The notes under the pieces were generated by a model. It saw only the letters and a program-made list of their open reading frames with translations. It searched no databases and had not been told where the DNA came from. Source: Hybos culiciformis (taxonomy: Eukaryota; Arthropoda; Insecta; Diptera; Hybotidae). Taken from it: a DNA stretch of 64,000 nucleotides. How positions within the stretch are numbered: the first letter of the stretch is position 1; each line of letters begins with the position of its first letter. Where the stretch lies: contig OZ023274.1 in the NCBI GenBank assembly GCA_964007475.1, positions 75,899,303 through 75,963,302 of the forward strand. The letters run 5' to 3'. This document shows, one piece after another, positions 46,415 through 58,948 of this stretch. The translations under genes and the position numbers were made by a program.

Positions 46415-49040
46415 CAAATATACCATTTTTGATAACAGATAAAAAAAAAAACAAAAAAAATTACAGAAATATATTTTGGGTTTTCATAATATGATCTGTT
46501 ACAGAAAAAGTAAAGAAATTGATATTTTGTGATTCTTTTGTCGGTACATCAGTATTAAAAGAATCTTTTTTTTATGTTATTTTTTAAGTGATATATTTTT
46601 TCAAAATATTTTGACAGTTAGCTGACCGCATCATTTTTTTTTTGTTACTTTCATTGGTTACATAAAAAGAACCAGCAGCATTTTTTTTTCAGGATCCTTT
46701 TAAAGTTAATGTGATTGTGAACAACAATAATTATATTTCTTTTTTGAAATTCGGATCACACAAGTAGTTTTAACACTTTTTGAATATGATATGAAGATTA
46801 TTTTCGCGCTCTTAAATTTTCAATAATTTTCTTATATACACGTAATGGAATAAGAATTAATTCTCCAGGCTCGTCTCTTCATTGTATAACATCCAATTAG
46901 TTAGATAGTTTTATCCCGTCGAATGTATTTCTTCTCTCGCTTCCGCTGCTAGAACTAACATTGGAAAAACAAAAAAGCTCCAAATTCAGTTTTTTGGAAC
47001 ACAAAGGTTGAAATTAAATTTGATTTGTGGGTTCAATAAAATTTTAATATTAATAGCTTGAAGTTTTTCAAAAATATTATTTATCAACAAAATATTTCTG
47101 TTTTAAATTCAAACACAAGTACAATCTTCAAGCAAAGATGTAAATTTTTGTGCATTCTGATGTTGCACAGTCAGGTGCCAAAATATTGAAAAAATTATAT
47201 TTTGCAAGACAACATACAATTTTATTTATACATTTGACTTAAGGTGTAAGGATTAATTAAATTCTCTTGTCAAAAAAATTCTAAAATTGGAAGTGAATTT
47301 GAAGAATAATTTAATTTCTTCCTTCTTTAAGTGTCAAAGCGCAACAACGAATTCTATGTTTTTCTTGTTTGCGGTCAATTAGTTTTGATGTCTTAGGGGT
47401 TTTTTTTATTAATACTTTAAAAATATTTCTTTTATTTAAATTAGAAAATATGATTTTGTGGTTAGAATTATGTAAATCTCTTCTTTTTTTTTTTGTTAAT
47501 GAAATTTTAGTTAGTATCACACTGTGTTTTGTTTTTTCTTGGTTTTATTGAGATGAGAGAATAATAGAATTACATGCCTGAACAAATTTACAGAACTAAG
47601 AACAACTTGTGTGTAATGGTTTGATGCGGACAGACTTAAAGATTCAATCGGTTCTATTTTGTATTGCAATAATTTGATAACTTTTCGGAAATAATTTATA
47701 AATTAATTCGAGGGCTACGCTTCTTAAACCGTATTTATTAAAATTTATAGGATCTAACTATTCTGTAATTTCCAATAAGATAAGTGAAAAACGTTTGATA
47801 AAAAAATCATCAATTCATTTATGGGAAAAGATAAAATTAAATTTTTTTTTTGTATCCTAAGGTAAAAAATGGGTCGTTAGGGCGCATTGATAATAAATTT
47901 TTTCTTTCAATTATTTCAGCATTAAAGAATTTTCACATTTTATTTTATTTTTATTTTTTTTCATAATATAAATATATAATGTTGTAAAGTCAATTGAAAA
48001 TTTTCTTTAATAATTTTGTAATAAAAAATATATATATGTTTTTTTTTTTTTTTAAATTAAACATGTAATAAATTCCTAATATTTTATGTTTTCCTTTTTA
48101 ATGTTTTTATCAATTATATCATTATTATTTTTTATCCATCAAATAATTGCTTATATATTAAAGTAAAGTTGTTATTAAACTTGTTTTATAAGTTTTTCTT
48201 GATTGGAAAATTATTTTGTTTTCTTTAAGTTTTTTTTTTTTTGTATCTCATTATTTATTTGTTTTTTGTCAATTTTATTGGCATTCATAATTCTTATGAA
48301 TTTAACGGATATAGCTCATTATATTTAGTTGTTTAAAGCTTGTTAAACGAAAAAAAAAAGTACTTAAAAAATTGATTGGTTTTTGCTTTTTATTCTTTGA
48401 AGTTTACTTGGGTTAAATTTTATAGTTTTTATAATATATGTAAGTGTTTTACTCTTTTATTTTAACAAGTAGTTATAATATATTATATTTTATCGAAATG
48501 TTATAAAACGAAAAATAAGTAATGTAAATTCATTTTTATTAAAGTCAATTATAAAAATATTTCTTTAATAACTATTGCCATTAAGTTAACTATAAATTTT
48601 TTTTTAATTTTAGAGGAAAATATTATTTTCGAACTTTTAATTTAGATTTCAACTTAAGTACTTGATGTTATGTCTAAGTTTATGCAAGTTATGTCAAATT
48701 AAAATACAGCCCCTTTATTATTTTCCAACTCGTTTGGATATACATATTATAAAATTTAGTTAATTTTATAACACAATTTTCCAATATTTCCTTTATTCAG
48801 TCCGATTCTCCGATGAAACTTTCTCAAATCTAGCATTATTTTTAATATATTTTTTCTTTCAATTTCCAAACATTTAACATTTATAGTTATGAACAATGTT
48901 ATGATGTTTTATTTTATATTTTATTTTATATTTTTTTATTCCTAATAGATTCTATTAAATTAAATATCATGTTACCACCTCCATAAAAAAAATAAAAATA
49001 AATAAATTGATGATAAGACAGAAATGGAAAATTATTCTTT
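46415..49040. other. AT-rich non-coding stretch
   Basis: No gene is supported. A TTTTTTTTTCAG acceptor-like word at 46682-46693 is followed by about 24 open codons (DPFKVNVIVNNNNYISFLKF) with no donor. Slightly GC-richer patches at 46860-46960 and 47560-47650 hold only short frames. Confidence 0.45.
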
Positions 49041-49064
49041 ATATATATACATATATATATATAT
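49041..49064. repeat. (AT)n microsatellite
   Basis: An ATATATATAC unit followed by an uninterrupted (AT) run of about seven units. Confidence 0.85.
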
Positions 49065-51165
49065 GAATAGATTCAAAATGTAAGAGGAAAATATAATAAA
49101 TAAAATTGTAATGTTATATCATCATTCATTTTGCAATTGGTATAAAACATAAAATATTCCCACACTTTAAAAATGGTGGTCGCCATCTAATTTCTATGAT
49201 ATAAATAGGGATACATTTTTGTATAATATTTTTATGTGTGAATGTACTATACGTATATTCGTGTATATATTTAATATAAGGATATTATTATATTTATGTT
49301 AAAATTATATAAGAGTTCCTATAGAAAATTAAATTTTTCTCTTATTTTCTTGTATAAAAAGTGATCTAATCATAAATTCTAACAAAGCAATAATAATGAT
49401 ACTAAAATAATGCAACATATGTGATTCTGTGTTTACGTTCACTATTTTTTTTTTTTTACAAATATTTAACTATTTTCTTGTTATAAATAACATTTTAAGG
49501 AATTGTTGGTATTTTATATATAATTTTTCATGTACCCATCTTTTAAGAAATTAGCATAATATTTTTAGGTGCGCATCAGTAGGTATTTTGTTTCAAATAT
49601 AAGTAAATTCAAAAAAGTTGAAATTATATTTTAAATTTGGTTTAAATTTTAATAAATTTAATTGTTGAAAAGAACTTTAAGTTTCAACTTTTCAAAGTAA
49701 CCGGGGTAAATGGATCAGACATAAAATTAACATATAAAAATGTCAGAATTAAAAAATAAATTGAAACATTAAAACATAATCTCTTTTTTTACTGACTTTC
49801 TAACTCATTTATCATCTAACACTAACTCATGATTAAACATTTTATCATAAAGTTTTACTTAAGTTCTTATTAACTAATTTTTTTCAAATTTAATATTTTG
49901 CTTCATATTGCAAAACATTTTCTGAACTCAATTCATATGAAGAAAATTAGATAATATTAACAAAAAAAAAAAAAATGTTATTTATTAATATTTTTAACTT
50001 CAATAAACCGCAAAAATTACAACATATTTTATCATTCATTCTGGTAAAGTATCATCGTTTTTAATATAAAATGAATTCATGCATTTATTTTTGGTTTACT
50101 ATCGATTACAAATATAAAATATTAAGTCTGAAACTATTTACTTTGTTGTGTTTGGTTATTACTTTATGGATATATAAGCAAGGATATAAAAGCTATAATT
50201 ATATAAAAACTTCTTTAAAACAAGTATATTTTTTTTAAAGATCAACTTAACAATATACGACAAAGTTAGTTCAACATGAATTCAATTTTACACTTTTTTT
50301 TAAGGCGTTTTTATATTTTTTTAATTAGATATAAGAAAATTATACAAAATTTATTCTTCAATATAAACAATGTATACGTATAAAAAATTAATTTGTTTTT
50401 TTTTTTTTTCTGTGAGTAGTTGTTTCTTATCTTGTACTGCGTTCGGTATCTCTTTCTCATAGAACTCCTATACTCCTGTATCTTTTTCTTGTTGGCTGCA
50501 AAAAAAAAATGTTTTCCTGCGCTAAACAAATCTGTGTAATCTATTCACTGTATATCTATTAAGTTTTAATTCTATAATAATGCCAAAACCACATTGGTTT
50601 GAATGATAAATCGATTTTATTTCCAAGATTCTAAATTGTTTTTTATCATTTAATGTGGTATGATTTTCAATTTTTGAATCTTTATTATTTTTTTTTCTTC
50701 TATTCATAATAGGGGTTGTAACATCAGTTTAGTAAAAATAATATTGGAATATTTTCCAATATTTCATCAAAAAAAAAAAAAAAAAATAGAAATATAAAAA
50801 CCACAATTTCATCCCCTTGTTAATACGCGAACAATTTCAAGAGTGGCACTTTATTTAGAACAATGTGGTTTTGTTTGTAATAAAACATGGATGAAAATTT
50901 ATATATACACATGTATATTTTACACCATCATAGTAGTACAAAAAATATGTATGTCCAAATAAAAATAAAAAATTCAATGAAAACTTTTACATTATTAACA
51001 CTTGAAAACATCTGCCATAGTAATTTAGGTAGTAAAAAAGAAAAAAAAAACTAGAAAATCTGAAATATTCTTATTTCAATAAAAAAAATTATATATTTGA
51101 AACCATAATGAACGCTTCTTAAAATATAATTGGAAATGAAATGAATATTAGAATACTATTACGTA
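49065..51165. other. AT-rich non-coding stretch
   Basis: Nothing coding is supported. The frames on the minus strand at 50311-50707 are Lys/Ile/Phe/Asn-rich. A run of A at 50769-50787 and an AATGGTGGTCGCCAT word near 49174 are the only distinctive points. Confidence 0.45.
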
Positions 51166-51300
51166 ATCGAAGCTAAACGTGTCTAGTCTCTTCTATTCTG
51201 AAATCCACTGTACTCAATTCTTCATATCGTTCTATCCAAATTCATTGAACTTTATAATTAAGCCTCTTTCAAACCAACGCTATTGTTTCATTGTCTAAGG
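51166..51300 (+). other. GC-elevated, pyrimidine-rich open frame
   Basis: The plus strand is open for about 44 codons (it contains LNVSSLFYSEIHCTQFFISF and KPLSNQRYCFIV), and on the minus strand a shorter frame reads WIERYEELSTVDFRIEETRH. Which strand, if either, was coding cannot be decided. The minus peptide is the more protein-like, but it is only 22 codons. Confidence 0.13.
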
Positions 51301-51801
51301 AATATCTATATTGCATTTATTTATGTTAGAGCTGTTTTACTTTTTGATGATTTAACACATACCATAGCATAATCTACTAAATGTATAAAATCTTTAAAAC
51401 AGTGTGAATTTTATTTTTGGCACTAAAAAAATTCGCATTTATTAAGGATTATCTTTCAATAAGTCATAGGTACATTTAAAAACATAAACTACAACATATT
51501 AATCTTAATCGTACGAATTATCATTTAACGTATAAAATATCAATTTGTGTCAAAAAAAAAGTCAAATTGCATAATTAATGATTAAAAAAATTTTAAATTG
51601 TTAAGAATCATTGTTTTGATTTGAATCTTTCATCATTAATCAGATTTTTGTATAAAAATTAAATAATTAATATTTTTCAATTTTTTTTTTAACATTTTTA
51701 ACATTTTAAAGAGTTGTCCTTCATCAGAAGGTTTGCACAAATTAAAGATATTTCATAATTTTACATTTTTAGCTCCAAATTTTCGTTTTTTTATTTTTCA
51801 G

Positions 51802-51852
51802 TTAAATATTTCATGGTCTTCTTATAAACGGATTGCGGAGCTAAAAGAATAG
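51802..51852 (+). other. Short last-exon-like segment
   Basis: A strong acceptor-like TTTTTTTATTTTTCAG (AG at 51800-51801) is followed by 16 codons, LNISWSSYKRIAELKE, and TAG at 51850-51852. The stop lies inside a perfect GGAGCTA/TAGCTCC hairpin (51837-51843, 51850-51856). The GC-richer patch continues to about 51890. It could be a tiny terminal exon or chance. Confidence 0.15.
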
Positions 51853-51856
51853 CTCC

Positions 51857-52963
51857 GGGCAAAACAATCTTCAGCTGTTAGCTATTTTTAGTGGATACAA
51901 AAGTTAGATAAGCATATGACATTAGGGTTAAAAATTTCTCTCCTAACTCCACAATGTACGGAAGCCATTTAAATATAATGTTGGTAGCTAGCTTTTGTTA
52001 ACATCATTCTGTCGAACTTCAACTATTATTTTACTATATATTTTCCTATATATCAAAGAATCCTTCAATACTTATACATATATCGAATTGTATGATGTTC
52101 TGTAGTATCATTGTAAAAAGGAAAAACGATTGATTCCAATTAGCAAAGTCATGGGTAATCAATTACAATCAAAACAATCAAAAATGCTAACTTAAAAAAA
52201 AAACAGAAAATACCTTAATTTTTTATATAAATTATAGTAAATCACTTATTTTTGTCGGCAAAAAGTTTTAGAATATAATGTGAACAGTAAACAAAAAATA
52301 TTTTGCTTTGTTTTGACTCAAAGGAAAATAAATTTCGACCACCCAAGATTTATCTCAAAGACAATTGATAACCAACAGTTTACATTTTCTTAGTTGGTGA
52401 TACAAGGTATAACAAGAAATGCCAAAAAAAATAAAAAACATCTGAAATTGATAGTTTGATAATATCACCTCTAAGGACATTTAATCAATTGCGCACTTTC
52501 AGGTAATAAGAAAAAAAAAGCAAAGCCACATATTGATCCTGGGTTTTTATGTGTTATTATTTTTTTTTTTTTTAATGTTGATAACAATTTGTTTGACAAT
52601 TTACCGACCAATTTTTAGGCAAGGTTTACATCTTCAAGGTAATAAAAAGTAAGTTTGAAATATACTTTCAATTATTATTGCAAATTGTGATGTAACATTT
52701 GTATGCTGTTACAAGAAATCTGATCTTATTTGAAATTAGAAATTCCAGGTTAAGTAAAATCAATTAATGTGGTCCTAGGTCTTAGACCAAAGTAAAAATA
52801 GTAAGAACTATTTGTATGTTATTTATGTATAAATAGTAAGAACATTTATGTTTTATGTATACATATTGTATAATTTCACATTACTTGCAATTTTAAATTT
52901 TTTGTTCGCATAACTGAATAATGCTCGAATTATTTATATTTTACATTGGAAAAATTTCAACAT
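51857..52963. other. AT-rich non-coding stretch
   Basis: No gene. AAATAGTAAGAAC is duplicated at about 52796 and 52831, and GGTCCTAGGTCTTAGACC (52771-52788) is a short inverted word. Confidence 0.45.
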
Positions 52964-53000
52964 TTTCAATAAGTACTGAAAGTTTCAATAAGTACTGAAA
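52964..53000. repeat. 19-bp tandem duplication of a palindromic word
   Basis: TTTCAATAAGTACTGAAA occurs twice, perfectly, at 52964-52981 and 52983-53000, separated by one G. Each copy is a partial palindrome (TTTCA...TGAAA around AGTACT). Confidence 0.8.
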
Positions 53001-53021
53001 ATCCTAAGTTCAATCGCACAC

Positions 53022-53213
53022 ATGATAAATACTTGGTGTGTCCTTAATGCAATTCCAAATGAGATAAAAAAGGATGTCATAAATTTTTATGAAATCTTTA
53101 AACATTGCAAAAGAAAATTTCGAACTCTGATCAGGTTAAACAATGAAGATAAGTTATTTTTTTTTTGTTTTACGATGGACATTAAAAAAAGAAATTTAGC
53201 CAATGAAGAATAA
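53022..53213 (+). other. Plus-strand ATG frame, doubtful
   Basis: An ATG frame of 63 codons begins MINTWCVLNAIPNEIKKDVI and continues NFYEIFKHCKRKFRTLIRLN before falling into a poly-T Phe run near 53157. The first 40 residues look protein-like, with Trp, Cys and basic residues, but base composition is the same as the flanks and no domain is recognised. Confidence 0.15.
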
Positions 53214-56200
53214 CTTTACATTGTACGTCGAGAATAATATGGCGGAAACTTGAAAAGAGATAAAAAAAGTATTATATATTTTTTGTTGATTTTTTTTTTT
53301 TCGAAAATTAGGAGCAAACAAAAATTTTCTTTATTATGAGTGTAAATTGTAAATCTGTAGTAGAAACCTTTATGTAATGTAATTTTACTGATTTGTAAGT
53401 CCTCATAGTGTAGGAAAATAAGTAAAATAGAATGAATATGGAGTTTAATGTTCCAATAGAAATAATGTTATGTCGATAACTGTCGTAGCTGTATTATTAA
53501 AAATTAATTTGAAATAGATCAGATAATTGAAAATACTGTAAAATGGCTAAGTTGCTTGATTACATTTCCAGCATCATATATCCTAATATAACGCAAATTC
53601 TTCTTAATATTTTCTTTATTATTATATAATTTGAAAAATTTTTCTTTTTTATTGCAGAAGTTTCGAAAGATTTAAGCTTAAGGTATGAAGTTTTACTTAC
53701 ACTAACGAAAATATTTAAATTGATCTGCTCATAACGCCGACTTACTTTAACTCATAACGAAATAATAAATATCTATATTAACCCTATTACAAACTTTAAA
53801 TGTTTCTATTTTTTTGTTCTATTTGAACAAAATAAATCTGTCATGGAAAAAGAAAATGAAATTTTAATATGAAGTATAATATTAATAGATAGATAAATGG
53901 AAAAAATATTAACTACTTTTTATTTATGAAAATTATTTTCAAAGTTGATTAAACTAAATAACATTTACATGATAATAAATCTATTATAAATAAAATAATA
54001 TCCTTGAATTTTCTTTACTTTTCATTTTATAATGATAAAATTGCTTTGAATAGGGTTCTAAACATAATTATAAAGAATTAAAATGAAACACTAAAATGGT
54101 GTTATTATAAGATGATTAATTAATATATATTTATTAGACAAGGATATTATTTTATTTTGTTCCCGATAAAATTAACGCTAGCAGCATCAATTAACCACAT
54201 TAGAAAATTTTTTTTAAAATAAAATTAATTAAACACAGAAATGTATTCATAAAATTAAGAACATTTTTTTAATATTTAATACATTTTTATCATTACCAAA
54301 ATTCATTCAGGTTCATAATCCTATTGAGAATAAATTGTATTTGAAAAATGGTATATAATCTAAATGAAAATATGGGGAATGAAAATATAAAATGTATGAA
54401 GGGAAAAAATAAAATATATTTAACATTTTGTGTATATAAATTCCATTTTGTAAAATTGAATTAAAGGAAGAAAATTAATACTTCATAATAATGTTAAAGT
54501 TATAATAAATTTTTACTTAATACTCGTGTGATTATTAAAAAAAAAAAAAATTCAATAAAAAGGAACTGAATTATTTATTAATGCCGTATAATAATTTCAC
54601 AGTGATTATGTACTTATTCTCCCCCAAAAAGAAAATTTTATAAAATATTTTATCCCTGAAAATCTTAGTTGATAATATTGAACCGCTCCCGTGGTGAATT
54701 TCTATAGTTAGCTTTATTTATTCAAAAATTATGTATATTGATTAAAATTATAAGATTTTGCTTGAATGTATGCGAGAAGCTTTTCCTAATATTTTTGTAT
54801 ATAATTAATATTTAAAAAAAATTTCTTCATTAATTTTTCTTGTAGATATAGATATTAGTATTAAGTGATGTTTGAAAATTGTGAAATAAGTAAAGGCGGG
54901 GTTCTCAAGATTAAAGTTTATCAATAATAGTTCAATGCGCGTTGAATCATTTCGGTCAACTGAGTTTTTTTTATTTATTTTTGTTTATTTCTATTTTTGG
55001 TTCGGCATGAATCAAGCTTTTGTTGATCCGAGTTTTCACGGATATTTCAATTCCACTTTTGTTGATTCATTTTAATGGATGCTTTAAGTCACGATTTTAG
55101 GTGAAAAACAAAAAACACCTGAAACAAAACTTTGAATCTTAACAGAAGAAACATTTTTGTTGAATGAATATTTTATGGCGAATCAAAAATTTTACGCAAT
55201 GAAATATTAATTGGGCGATCCTAATTGATACATTTAATAATTTTTTTTTTTTGATGAAATAAAAAAAAAAATATACTTTCTCTTTAAAAAAAAAATAATA
55301 CTAATTTTTTTTTTTATATATCGTATAATATATATATTTTAAATTGGTGTTAAAATTTAAATCGTGCTTTAAGCTAATCACGTATGAAAATCTAAAAAAT
55401 TGAATTATTTTATATTAAAAGCCTACATAATTACATTTTAAGATTTAATTTAACACCATGAAAAATTTAAGTGCAATTTGGCTACTTAAATTAAAATCTA
55501 CGTGATTCTGAAGTGAACAGAGAAAAATAAAAAAAAAAAACCAACTTGAAATACCGACAAAATCAGCAAAAATAATAATACTTAATATAAAAAAAAAAAA
55601 AAAAAAATTAATTTTATTTTTATTCAATTAACTAAATTACTATTTAAAGTCTTGAAAATTGAATCACGTTGCACGATCGGAAGGCATGCGTAAAACCGCA
55701 AAGTTTACCGCTTTTTAATGCCATTTTCTTTTTTCTTTTATTTTTTTTTTTCATCTTCTTTTCGATTTTTTCTTCAATATTTTTTATATGGATTGACTAT
55801 TTTCTTTTTTTTGAATTTTTTTTTTCTGGTATTTCAATCAATTTTAAAAGTGTTAATGTTTCCACCATTTGAAGTAATCAACACACAGTTTTTTTTTGGT
55901 CATAATGTGATTTTGCTATTAAAGAAAAAATTGTTATAATAAGTTATAAACAATTTAATATAATTGAAAACCTGAAATTCTATGGACAAATTAGATATAC
56001 CTAGATTTAAGTTTTTTTTTTTTTTCTATAATAAATAAAATCAATTATAATGGTACATTGATATGTATATATATATTTTTTTTATTCGATAATTTTGATT
56101 TCTGGGATTAATCAGTAGCATAGTTTTATTTAAGTTGATTAATTTTTTGTTTTATTTTCAAATTAACTTATGTGTACATTGTGTTTATAATTTTTTTTAT

Positions 56201-56229
56201 GTTTTTATGTGTACATTTTTTTTAGTTTG
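53214..56229. other. AT-rich non-coding stretch
   Basis: Homopolymer-rich, with A-runs at 54538-54551 and 55591-55607 and T-runs at 55241-55252 and 55739-55752. Overlapping frames at 55445-55939 are Phe/Leu/Ser noise. GC rises briefly at 54895-55085 without an open frame of note. Confidence 0.5.
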
Positions 56230-56580
56230 TAGCTTATTGGATATTGACGGCTACTGTTTGCAGTATATATGTAAACTATATGGAATATAAATTTATATGA
56301 TTAATTATAGTCAAGACGATATACTTTAATGAGACACGTCGATTTGCAACTTTCATTATAATGCTAAGATTATGATTTGGCAAATAATACTGATGACTAC
56401 TGTTTATATTATGTCCAATAAGCTAAATGAATGATGAATATGATTAATTATAGTCAAGTCGATGTGCTTTAATGAGATGATGAGACGTCGATTTGCAACC
56501 GAATATTTATAATATCTTTAAATTTTCATTAATGCTATATAATTGTGTTCTGGCAAATAGTATGAATAATTATAAATATT
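56229..56580. repeat. Diverged direct duplication, 143-bp offset, with inverted flank
   Basis: ATATGATTAATTATAGTCAA, then CGAT...CTTTAATGAGA...CGTCGATTTGCAAC, then TTTTCATT...GGCAAATA, occurs from about 56295 and again from about 56438, with substitutions and small indels. Upstream, TAGCTTATTGGATAT (56229-56243) is inverted as ATGTCCAATAAGCTA near 56411-56425, and (G/A)GCTACTGTTT is repeated near 56252 and 56397. This looks like a decayed short element that was tandemly duplicated. Confidence 0.6.
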
Positions 56581-58780
56581 ATTATGAAAACATAATTTTC
56601 CAGTGAATAAAATTTTTTACATATAGAAAAAATTATATTTTATTCAATGTTTTTTCTTTGCAAACATTTTATTTCACAACATTATTACAACTTATTAGTT
56701 GACTTTAAGAAAACGAAATATTCTTGGAAATCGCAAGAAGATAAATTTGATGATATTATGTCTATGCATAATTTAAATTGAAAATTAATCGATGTTCAAT
56801 TTGGAAGATTTTAGAATATCAGAACTATTAGTTTAACTTTTTTATAACATTAAAATTTTGAATTTTTGAAATTTCTTTCTTTCACATAAACACAATATTT
56901 ATATTAAATTAGATATCGTTTTCAGTAACATAAAAAACTTCATACCTACTTACAATTTTGTAAAAAAAAAAATTTAAAATTCCTTAAAATCATGATGTAA
57001 TTAAAGTTTTTTTCCTTAACTTTTTCATAAGAATTAATGTTAAAATATATATATAAATAAATAAAGTGGTAATTATAAACAATGGCCATATAAAAAAACT
57101 TAATTTACCTTATGTTATGCGTATACATATATGAAAATGGTTTGTTTTTAATTACACTATAATTAATAAAAATGGTTTTTAATTTATTATCTGAACTAGT
57201 TTAGTTTAATTCTTAAATTCCGCATTATTATGATGTGATGGCTTCTTTTTGTTATTAATTAAAATAACATAACGACATTGTTGTAATATTGGAAAAAAGA
57301 AAAATTATTTCATTATTTTCTTCTTGATATATTTTATTATCATCTACACAACATAATATAAATAATTATGTAAAAAATTATTTATTTTCGAATTTTTTTT
57401 GTCAACTTCCAAAACTTAGTTAAGTTTATTTATGTAAAAAAGAAAGAAAAAAGCGTATATATCATAATGGTAAAAAACCAAAATATTGGAAAAATTTTCT
57501 ATTTACTTAGTTATAATTTAAGTGTATATTTTCCAAAAATATAAACAATTATTTTAAAAAATTAAAAACAAAGAAAAATTATAAAAATAACCTATGTATA
57601 TATTCTTAAATGCAAATTAAATTTATGTAAATTGATTTCACAAGGTTTTTGTGTTCAATATTTGCTTAATTAGCTTGATTATTATACTATAAACTTCATA
57701 GTTTCATTATGACACTTTAAATGACATATTTGGAAACATTAATTAATGGAATTTTTTTTAATTGAAATTAAATTATAGTAGTTTTGTTATAGGAATATTA
57801 ATTAAATATAAAAATGAAGTAATTAATTCAATTTCTATATAAAAAAAAATAGTGTTAATTAAATAATTTTGCTTTCAAATATATATTACCAATAATACAT
57901 TCATTGAAAGAAAATTCAATCATAAATTGGATGTTGTTACTTAATTAGATGTTTGTAGATAGTTCAGTAAATTTATGTTAAATCAGACACAAGAGATTTA
58001 AAACATTTTTTAAGCTTTTACAATTTATCATTAAATAAACATGTGAATGCAAAATTCAATTAAAACAAAATATATTTTTTTTGGCTTCAGAATTCAAAAA
58101 TGCAATTAACATTTTAATCTATATTGTCGTTATACTAAGTTTCTAAACTATATAAAAATTTTGATATTGTGCCCCCAAGATCTAGTGAGTTTTATTTTTA
58201 TGTTCATCTAACCATATATATAATTTCATAATAATTTGGTTATTGGCCACAGTTTTTTCTTTTTTAACCAATTTCATTGGTATACAATGTCATAAGATGG
58301 CGTCTAAATTTGTATTATTTAAATGCACAGACGATGTGCATAACTAATTTTAATAAATTTATCATATTATTTAAAAATTATTTCATTTCCTGTTTTCTCA
58401 ATTATAATGATAATCATAATGCTGTTGTATAAAATCCTTTATGATGTTAAATCTTAAATATTTTACACACAGCATAAATAAAAATTATATCATTTTGATT
58501 TCAATTATCTTCAGTTCATATTATTTGTATAAATATATTAAAAAAAAATAAAGGGGTTTCTTTTTTTTTTATTAATAAACATCAGCTTGATTACTTCCCA
58601 AGGGAACTTGATTGAGAATCATATAATATAATATAATATTTTGTTATATGTTTGTTATTTTCATCCTTCTTCTGAACTCTTTTTTTTTTTATTATTGTCT
58701 TGATTATTAATATCGTTAATCCCAACTGTTGTAAATATTTTATTTAATTTTTTTATTTTTTGTTGTCTATTTTTGTTTGA
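56581..58780. other. AT-rich non-coding stretch
   Basis: No gene. An (ATATA)n pentamer run, ATATAATATAATATAATATT, lies near 58621-58640. The remaining DNA consists of A/T homopolymers. Confidence 0.5.
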
Positions 58781-58948
58781 TATAAACTCTATAGATATGG
58801 TTATTATCCTTGCGGTGGCGTGGAAAATCATAATTTCCGTTTGTTTTGTGCCAAAAAAAGGATAACGACATTTATTTCAATGGAAAAATGCTTACGTTTT
58901 AATGATACATTCGTATATATGTACAATCATGTAGTTAATAATATATAA
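58781..58948 (+). other. Plus-strand open frame with GC-rich start, doubtful
   Basis: Fifty-five codons are open from a TGA to a TAA at 58946-58948; there is no early Met. The first part reads YGYYPCGGVENHNFRLFCAK from a clearly GC-richer stretch (58800-58870), and the rest is noise-like. CTCTATAG before ATATGG (near 58794) could be an acceptor. No recognised domain. Confidence 0.13.

Noticed and set aside
30197..49188. AATGGTGGCGGCCATT near 30197 and AATGGTGGTCGCCAT near 49174 as YY1/Pho-like sites
   Set aside because: Two short words 19 kb apart with no promoter context; suggestive but unsupported.
55445..55939. Overlapping Phe-rich frames on both strands
   Set aside because: They are translations of poly-T and poly-A tracts; the same applies to 10444-10638, 22553-22774, 41593-41869 and 50311-50707.
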